Shown here piece after piece: positions 22,485 to 27,172 of a DNA stretch of 27,172 nt; position 1 is the first letter of the stretch; the number at the start of each line of letters is the position of its first letter. The notes below the pieces were generated by a model that saw nothing but the letters and a program-made list of their open reading frames with translations, made no database searches and was not told where the DNA came from. Position numbers and translations under genes: made by a program. The DNA comes from Bacteroidia bacterium (GTDB lineage: Bacteria > Bacteroidota > Bacteroidia > Bacteroidales > Azobacteroidaceae), in contig BNXY01000036.1 in NCBI GenBank assembly GCA_025999935.1, positions 1-27,172 on the forward strand, read 5' to 3'.

Positions 22485-22943
22485 TTAAATTTGGTAAAGA
22501 TATTTCGAAACTTCTTCACTTCCGTAAAAGCGCCTAATCTCTTCTTGTTCTGCTTGATTTCCATATTCAAAAACCCGCTCAATGACAGCCCGTTTATTTT
22601 TATCCCAATCTATGGTATGAATATCGGTATCCCAAAACACAACCGGACGTAGTTTAGATAAATCGGGTTTGTAATTAGCGGCTTCTTTTTGTTTGAGTTG
22701 ACCAATTTCATAGAATACCTGAAGCATCATCAAAGAGCCTTCCTCAAAATCCAATGACTTTTCTATTTTCAAGGACAAAGGAGTATTGATTGCCCGCTTT
22801 CCATGAATAATCGCACTCATCGTTTGAGGAAATTCATCAATGGAAATGGCTAATCTTCCACTGGGTATTTTCCGTTTTTTCAACTCTCTGTCAATAACAA
22901 TTCCCGGATGTAGTCCCTTGAATATCTCTAATCTCTTTTTCAT
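22485..22943 (-). CDS. HigA-like HTH antitoxin with DUF6922 C-terminal domain
   Basis: About 152 residues from ATG 22943 (MKKRLEIFKGLHPGIVIDRE). The N-terminal half is an Xre/HigA-type helix-turn-helix (about residues 10-80, RLAISIDEFPQTMSAIIHGK). The C-terminal half has the DUF6922 signature FWDTDIHTIDWDKNKRAVIE followed by a short helical end. In Bacteroidetes this architecture often precedes an AbiEii toxin, and here a broken AbiEii follows by 10 bases. It likely represses its own promoter. It looks intact and would be an orphan antitoxin. Confidence 0.75.
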   Translation of the reverse strand: MKKRLEIFKGLHPGIVIDRELKKRKIPSGRLAISIDEFPQTMSAIIHGKRAINTPLSLKIEKSLDFEEGSLMMLQVFYEIGQLKQKEAANYKPDLSKLRPVVFWDTDIHTIDWDKNKRAVIERVFEYGNQAEQEEIRRFYGSEEVSKYLYQI

Positions 22944-22962
22944 ATTGTTCCAAATCAACTTG

Positions 22963-22970
22963 CAAATATA
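22963..22970 (-). promoter_or_regulatory. -7 promoter element of the HigA-like gene
   Basis: TATATTTG on the minus strand fits TAnnTTTG, 20 bases before the ATG at 22943. The -33 element is not clear. Confidence 0.45.
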
Positions 22971-23049
22971 CAAAATAAATGAATATGTATAAACATTTTT
23001 GTTTAAAATTATTGTGTATTAAATATTATTACTAAATTTGTGACAAGTC

Positions 23050-23298
23050 GAATGCAAAAACTGCACAAAACGGGAACTGAAGCCTTTAACCGCAAAGGTT
23101 ATTGACGGTCATTTGCGTAATGAAGAGGGAAATGGTGTCGGAATCATTGGCATCTATCCACTTTTGCCGGATGAAACCTGTTTGTTTTTAGCAGTTGATT
23201 TTGATGATAAAAGTTGGCAGGAAGATATTGCCGTTTTTCGTTCTGTTTGCGCGGAATTGAAAATTCCGGTAGCAATTGAGCGTTCTCGTTCGGGGAAT
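23050..23298 (+). pseudogene. TOTE-type primase-helicase, fragment of the primase domain
   Basis: The frame GAA TGC AAA AAC gives ECKNCTKRELKPLTAKVIDG, then GIIGIYPLLPDETCLFLAVD, FDDKSWQEDIAVFRSVCAEL and KIPVAIERSRSGN. This matches the archaeo-eukaryotic primase domain found in TOTE conflict-system helicases, including the metal-binding DFDD. No start codon precedes it in frame, and after SGN the family sequence (GAHVWIFF...) is replaced by unrelated codons ending at 23340. It is one of at least three pieces of a gene that normally encodes about 900-1000 residues. Confidence 0.75.
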
Positions 23299-23354
23299 GA
23301 AATGTCCTTTGATAAAATATTATTTCGCTTTATTCGTTAATAGTATAAATACAA

Positions 23355-23750
23355 ATGGTTATGAAAAAAAAGAAGTTTAAGGAAAGATTAAAAAAGATGT
23401 TATTCAGAGATATCAAATTTGAGACAAAAAACTTATCAGATGAAGAATTATCTGAATATAAAAAACAATACATAGAATCAGGGAAAGATGTTATAAAAAT
23501 ATTTGAAAACAAAGGAACATTATGGTTAGCTATAATTTTATTAACAATGGCTATTGTATTTGAAATACTTGAATACAACAGCATACAAAGTGTACTGAGA
23601 AAAGCAATTAATAATAAAAGACAAGATCAGTTCACTTGGGGAGGATCTGTAAGAAGCGCAATAACTAGGTGGCTCAGAATTATATTAATAGCTATTTCTT
23701 ATTTGTTAATTGCAATATATATTTTTAATGTTGTAAATGAATACAATTAA
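23355..23750 (+). CDS. Small two-span membrane protein inside the broken TOTE gene
   Basis: A 131-residue protein (start 23355, or MKKKKFKERLKKML at 23361) with a Lys-rich amphipathic N-terminus and two hydrophobic segments, TLWLAIILLTMAIVFEIL (about 56-74) and IILIAISYLLIAIYIFNV (about 109-126). No family recognised. It lies between the primase and helicase pieces of the TOTE gene in AT-rich DNA, so it probably arrived as a separate insertion that replaced the middle of that gene. Confidence 0.55.
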   Translation: MVMKKKKFKERLKKMLFRDIKFETKNLSDEELSEYKKQYIESGKDVIKIFENKGTLWLAIILLTMAIVFEILEYNSIQSVLRKAINNKRQDQFTWGGSVRSAITRWLRIILIAISYLLIAIYIFNVVNEYN

Positions 23751-23801
23751 TTAAACCGCAAAATAAAGGTTGTCAAATTGAAATGATTAAATGAACTTAA
23801 A

Positions 23802-24838
23802 TATGAAACCAGTGTACTCGCTCTGCCGACTGCTTTCGGGAAAACGGTCATTGGCACATCGCTTATTGCGCAAAGAAAATGTAATACATTAATTTTAGTT
23901 CATTTACATACTTTATTAGACCAATGGCAGAAATCGTTGGAACAGTTTCTGGAAATTAATGAGGTTTTACCCGAAATGGAGAATAAGCGAGGGCGAAAGA
24001 AGAAACGTCCGATTATTGGTCAATTGGGTGGAGGTAAAGACAAATTGTCCGGCATCGTAGATGTAGCCATTGTGCACAGCTTGATTCACAACAATGAAGT
24101 GAATGACATCCCATCACACTCATGCAATGCGGAGCCATTCGTTATAGCGTTGATGCAAAAGCAAAAACACAAGCAAAAAAGAGGAATTTTGAACATTATA
24201 TAATTCCATGTTTTACCCGATTTAGAAAACCGTTTACGCAGGATGAAACGGATTGGCACATTACACAGATATATTCAGCGCTTGTGGAAGATGATTTGCG
24301 CAATCGCCAAATAGCGACCGATTTAATTGAAGCCGTAAATGCCGGACGAACACCAATCATTCTAACCCAACGAACAGACCATGTATCTGTCTTGGCGGAT
24401 TTAATCAAAAATCAATGCAATGCGCATGTTATTACACTTGTTGGCGCAGATTCGGCAAAGCAAAAACACGAAACCATGAATGCTTTGGAAAACATCCAAC
24501 AAAACGACCAATTAATCATCATTGCTACAGGCAAATATGTAGGCGAAGGTTTTGATTATCCAAGATTGGACACCTTGTTTTTAGCATCGCCCATTGCATG
24601 GAAAGGCACATTGGCGCAATACGCCGGTCGTTTGCATCGCGATTATCCCGGCAAACAGGATGTGATTGCGTATGATTATGTTGACATGGAATCCATTTCT
24701 GTTATCCGAAAAGATAATCTATATCAGAAGTATGTGATTATAGATGAACGTCTTGTTTGGTACGGCAATATCGGACTTTTGAGTTTTTGGGGTTCGGAAG
24801 AAAGTATCATGCGTTTATATCCGACATTTAGTGATTAA
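23802..24838 (+). pseudogene. TOTE-type helicase and PLD-like C-terminus, with two internal deletions
   Basis: Part 1 (23802 to about 24107) reads YETSVLALPTAFGKTVIGTS, the Walker A of the helicase, then TLILVHLHTLLDQWQKSLEQ and KLSGIVDVAIVHSLIHNNEV. The next piece, in another frame, starts HPITLMQCGAIRYSVDAKAK, so motif II (DECHH) and motif III (TATP) between them are deleted. It continues with ATGKYVGEGFDYPRLDTL and AQYAGRLHRDYPG (motifs V and VI), then jumps from YDYVD to DNLYQKYVIIDERLVWYGNI and SEESIMR, which look like the end of a PLD-nuclease-type domain. The gene is clearly dead as a helicase; a 238-residue product from 24122 could still be made. Confidence 0.8.
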
Positions 24839-24934
24839 CATAACATTAGTAAATTTATTGGAGTAAATATTCATTCCCGATTCTTTAGACTGTTGACATG
24901 TCATATTTACCTGTTCAACAAAAGTATAATATCT

Positions 24935-24964
24935 TTTGCATTTCAGTAAAATATTATAACTTTG
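24935..24964 (+). promoter_or_regulatory. Bacteroidetes-type promoter
   Basis: TTTG (24935-24938), an 18-base spacer, TAACTTTG (24957-24964). Predicted transcript start about 24970, 50 bases ahead of the ATG at 25024. The 24839-25023 interval shows nothing else. Confidence 0.65.
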
Positions 24965-25023
24965 TAAATATATTTAGCCATCAACCGACAACGTGGTGGT
25001 TTAATCAAAAAATAAGAATATAT

Positions 25024-25671
25024 ATGGAAAGGTATGTAACACAATTAATTGAAGACTTACAAGCAGCACAAACTCTTAAAATTTCACCGATTTACACAGC
25101 GCGAGAGGATGAAATGATAAAAGGCTCTTTTGAAAAATTCTTCGGGATAGACGCTATCGTATTTCCACCTGCTGAAAGATTATCAGAATCGCAACAAATT
25201 GCTCTATCCAATGCCATTACAGCATTGTACGATGCCCATCGGTATATTTTGAATATTACGATGATAAAAGACTTGCCTGCATCGGTTTTGTATCAGTATT
25301 TGGTAAAAATGTGGACGGAAAGTCTGTATTATGTTACCGACGGTTTAGCCGGATTAGAATTTTGTGAGGATGACCCGGAAAAATGCAGTTTACGTAAATG
25401 GTGTAAAGGAACATGGTGCGAAGTGCCGGATGATTATCTACCGTCCCGGTTACGCCCGTGTACCAAAGGTAACAACCATTACCGGATTAGCCAAAGACTG
25501 GGACGAAAAGTCGCAATTGTTCCGTTCCAAATCGCACAAAGCGACCGAAAAGAACAAGGCTTTGGTCGAGATTCCCTGTGCAAATTCACGGAAGAACAGT
25601 ACGGCAGGAAGTTTTCTACTTATTTCTTCAACGAGATAAGCGAGCGGTTTGTCATGGATTTTGGAGGATAA
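25024..25671 (+). CDS. Hypothetical protein with a possibly chimeric C-terminus
   Basis: The start at 25024 (MERYVTQLIEDLQAAQTLKI) is chosen because it follows the promoter at 24935-24964. Residues 1-135 look like a normal helical soluble protein, ending in a Cys-rich patch (EFCEDDPEKCSLRKWCKGTW). I do not recognise the family. From about 25430 on, the frame has lower-quality composition, while the +2 frame at about 25430-25570 reads VPKVTTITGLAKDWDEKSQL then FRSKSHKATEKNKALVEI, which resembles the arm-binding N-terminus of a Bacteroides tyrosine integrase. The last ~25 codons (QYGRKFSTYFFNEISERFVM) again look protein-like in the main frame. So the gene probably ends in a patchwork. Confidence 0.5.
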   Translation: MERYVTQLIEDLQAAQTLKISPIYTAREDEMIKGSFEKFFGIDAIVFPPAERLSESQQIALSNAITALYDAHRYILNITMIKDLPASVLYQYLVKMWTESLYYVTDGLAGLEFCEDDPEKCSLRKWCKGTWCEVPDDYLPSRLRPCTKGNNHYRISQRLGRKVAIVPFQIAQSDRKEQGFGRDSLCKFTEEQYGRKFSTYFFNEISERFVMDFGG

Positions 25672-25736
25672 TCAACAACAAATAACTACTTTTGCAATCT
25701 AAACAGTGAAGAATTAGCGTTTAGCTTATAATTCGG

Positions 25737-25928
25737 ATGTATCCAACAGACAAGGGTCAGGACAACAAACAATTAGCTCAATCAATTATCAATGAAATGC
25801 AGGTGCAAGGATTCTTCGACGGGTTTATTGACGGGAAAACAGGAGAGGCATTGGTGGAAATCCAATTTTCCGGTGAAAAAATGAATTTCAAGATTGATAT
25901 GCAAGGGGACGAAAGTTTTCAGAAATAA
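25737..25928 (+). CDS. Small hypothetical protein
   Basis: A 63-residue acidic, soluble-looking protein (MYPTDKGQDNKQLAQSIINE, then alternating FFDGFIDGKTGEALVEIQFS). No family recognised. It converges on the WYL gene, with 7 bases between the stops. Composition and start are reasonable, but the length makes the call modest. Confidence 0.5.
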   Translation: MYPTDKGQDNKQLAQSIINEMQVQGFFDGFIDGKTGEALVEIQFSGEKMNFKIDMQGDESFQK

Positions 25929-25935
25929 ACCATCA

Positions 25936-26979
25936 TTACGATTTTCTTTCGTCCACCCGAATAACAGTATTGTATGCGGTTGCCGCTTTCTCCAATTTTT
26001 GTTTCATAAATTCTACCAAATGTTGCGGTTCCAATATTTGGACGCCATCGGCATATCCGAAAAATTCACGCTGCAATTCCTGATTAATGACGACATTAAT
26101 TTCAAAAACGGCGCTCCCGTCAACTAACCACTCCATCAACTGTTGCGTCTTGTGTACAGGCTTGGTTTGAATATAAGGCGCCTCTCCCCTGCTTGCCCAA
26201 AAGCGAACTTTCTCCGTTTGGGAATTAAGCCCCTTGGTTACGCCTACCAAATCATCAAAAAAAGTAGCCGGATTGAAAAAAGTATTTTCTAAAAAACGTT
26301 CATTTATTGCCGGTTCAAGACTGTGGATACGGTCGAGCGCCAGATTACGCAACGATTTGTCTTTTTTCATCACGCCGAAAACAAACCAGCGATTGCGGTA
26401 TTCTTTCAATAAATAAGGATAAAAAACGACCTCGCTTGCCGAACGCGCTTTGAATGAACGGTATTTCAACAACAAGGTCTGCTTACTAACAATGGCATGA
26501 TAGATGGCGTCCAGATATTCCAAGCCTTTCAGGTTTTCATTTTTCTCGAAGTCAATAACCGGAACCGTCTTTTTTCGGGTGGATGTAACATGATCTTCCA
26601 AACGGCTCACAATATCCGTCATCCCTGTAAAATACGAAAAGCCTTTGAATTGCCGCAGCACTTCTACCGCTTCCGACATGACTTTCAAATCCTGTTCGGA
26701 AAGCGGAGTGTTTGTAATGCTGTAATCCGAGTCGTCGTATTTGTAAAATTTGTTGTCATACACAACAATCGGCGCATTGTAGCCCAGTTTTTCACTGCGC
26801 ATCATTTGAATATCCATTTGGACAGTGCGTTTGCAGATGCCTTTATCAATTCCTTCAAACTCGTAAAGCGCATCGGAACAGGCGTCAATCAAGTCTTCCA
26901 ATGTCCACTGACGGTATCGGTTGCGAAGACAGGTATCTATGGTTTTATAACGGATTAATGCGTTTCTATTGACCGGCAT
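25936..26979 (-). CDS. WYL-domain transcriptional regulator
   Basis: A 347-residue protein. The N-terminus is helical with a winged-helix feel (RYKTIDTCLRNRYRQWTLED, then GICKRTVQMDIQMMRSEKLG). The WYL domain spans about residues 160-250 (LEYLDAIYHAIVSKQTLLLK then YRSFKA, YPYLLKEYRNRWFVFGVMKK). A WCX-like C-terminal extension follows (about 255-335). WYL regulators sense nucleic acid or nucleotide ligands and often sit beside defence genes such as helicases and TOTE or CRISPR loci, which suits this location. The length is normal and no defect is seen. Whether it once controlled the neighbouring island genes is inference. Confidence 0.85.
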   Translation of the reverse strand: MPVNRNALIRYKTIDTCLRNRYRQWTLEDLIDACSDALYEFEGIDKGICKRTVQMDIQMMRSEKLGYNAPIVVYDNKFYKYDDSDYSITNTPLSEQDLKVMSEAVEVLRQFKGFSYFTGMTDIVSRLEDHVTSTRKKTVPVIDFEKNENLKGLEYLDAIYHAIVSKQTLLLKYRSFKARSASEVVFYPYLLKEYRNRWFVFGVMKKDKSLRNLALDRIHSLEPAINERFLENTFFNPATFFDDLVGVTKGLNSQTEKVRFWASRGEAPYIQTKPVHKTQQLMEWLVDGSAVFEINVVINQELQREFFGYADGVQILEPQHLVEFMKQKLEKAATAYNTVIRVDERKS

Positions 26980-27026
26980 AATGTTTTATTGAAAAATATT
27001 CGTTAACTCCACCCGCCCAAGCCTTA

Positions 27027-27134
27027 TCAGCCAAAAATTACTTTCAGGCCAAAAACCACAAGCGCAATAATCAATATTATGTAAATAGCTGATGAAACAA
27101 TACAACCCCAGTTTAAAGTATGTTTTTCATTCAT
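27027..27134 (-). CDS. Very small single-span membrane protein
   Basis: A 35-residue ORF: MNEKHTLNWG then CIVSSAIYIILIIALVVFGL and KVIFG. One hydrophobic helix with short polar ends. It lies upstream of the WYL gene on the same strand. Unknown family; called from hydrophobicity and good start context only. Confidence 0.4.
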   Translation of the reverse strand: MNEKHTLNWGCIVSSAIYIILIIALVVFGLKVIFG

Positions 27135-27172
27135 AGCAACATCTTTTTCTTTTTTCCAGACAATCAATCTTT

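Noticed and set aside
1..27172. tRNA or rRNA genes
   Set aside because: None recognised on either strand on reading; a covariance search was not possible.

Overview
The window looks like accessory DNA from a Bacteroidales (Bacteroidetes) chromosome. The evidence is promoters of the TAnnTTTG -7 type, two tandem integrases of the IntDOT-like group, a GIN-domain lipoprotein with a truncated ECF sigma factor, a Bacteroidetes-type WYL regulator, and mostly weak or absent Shine-Dalgarno sequences. It combines a few housekeeping genes, the wreck of a mobilizable element, a compact three-gene operon that looks like a defence cassette, and a long stretch of damaged toxin-antitoxin and conflict-system genes.

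Layout. 1-3.6 kb: GIN lipoprotein, an ECF sigma factor cut short and joined in frame to an exported metallophosphoesterase, an RluA-type pseudouridine synthase, a 69-bp relic of a second SNF2 helicase gene, and a DUF6122 membrane protein. 3.6-7.2 kb: a zeta-toxin gene with an internal deletion, the first ~33 codons of a mobilization-type CHC2/toprim primase, and a complete IS21-family element (istA, istB) whose flanks do not match, so it sits at a deletion junction. 7.0-13.8 kb: remnants of the mobilizable element (two excisionase-like HTH fragments, a large hairpin, a RhuM-like protein, two tyrosine recombinases, a hairpin-rich non-coding zone). Inside it, bounded by 64-bp direct repeats, is a minus-strand operon encoding an sce7726-family protein with a PD-(D/E)xK-like core, a beta-family protein and a zinc-ribbon RES-domain protein. 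13.8-16.9 kb: an AbiE-type pair (DUF6577 antitoxin intact, AbiEii toxin with two single-base frameshifts) with a perfect operator palindrome over its promoter, then a probable non-coding RNA gene and two small pseudogenes. 16.8-19.5 kb: a full-length SNF2 helicase. 19.5-25 kb: an IS5-type relic; an AbiEi antitoxin gene split by a 1.25-kb insert carrying a zinc-ribbon membrane protein, an attC-like site and a pyridoxamine-oxidase-family gene with a Firmicutes-style promoter; a HigA/DUF6922 antitoxin with a gutted AbiEii; and a TOTE-type primase/helicase gene in pieces with a small membrane-protein gene in the gap. 25-27.2 kb: a hypothetical protein, a WYL-domain regulator and a tiny membrane protein.

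How it fits together. The best candidate for an intact, possibly undescribed system is the sce7726-beta-RES operon at 7276-10118: a putative nuclease, a protein of unknown function and a putative NAD-consuming toxin, with tight spacing and one visible promoter. Around it many genes keep well-conserved coding sequence but have lost an internal block, suggesting recent, deletion-driven erosion of a defence/mobile island. Two of the frameshifts are homopolymer-length changes, which could also be sequencing errors. All family names come from reading motifs by eye; no database search was possible.
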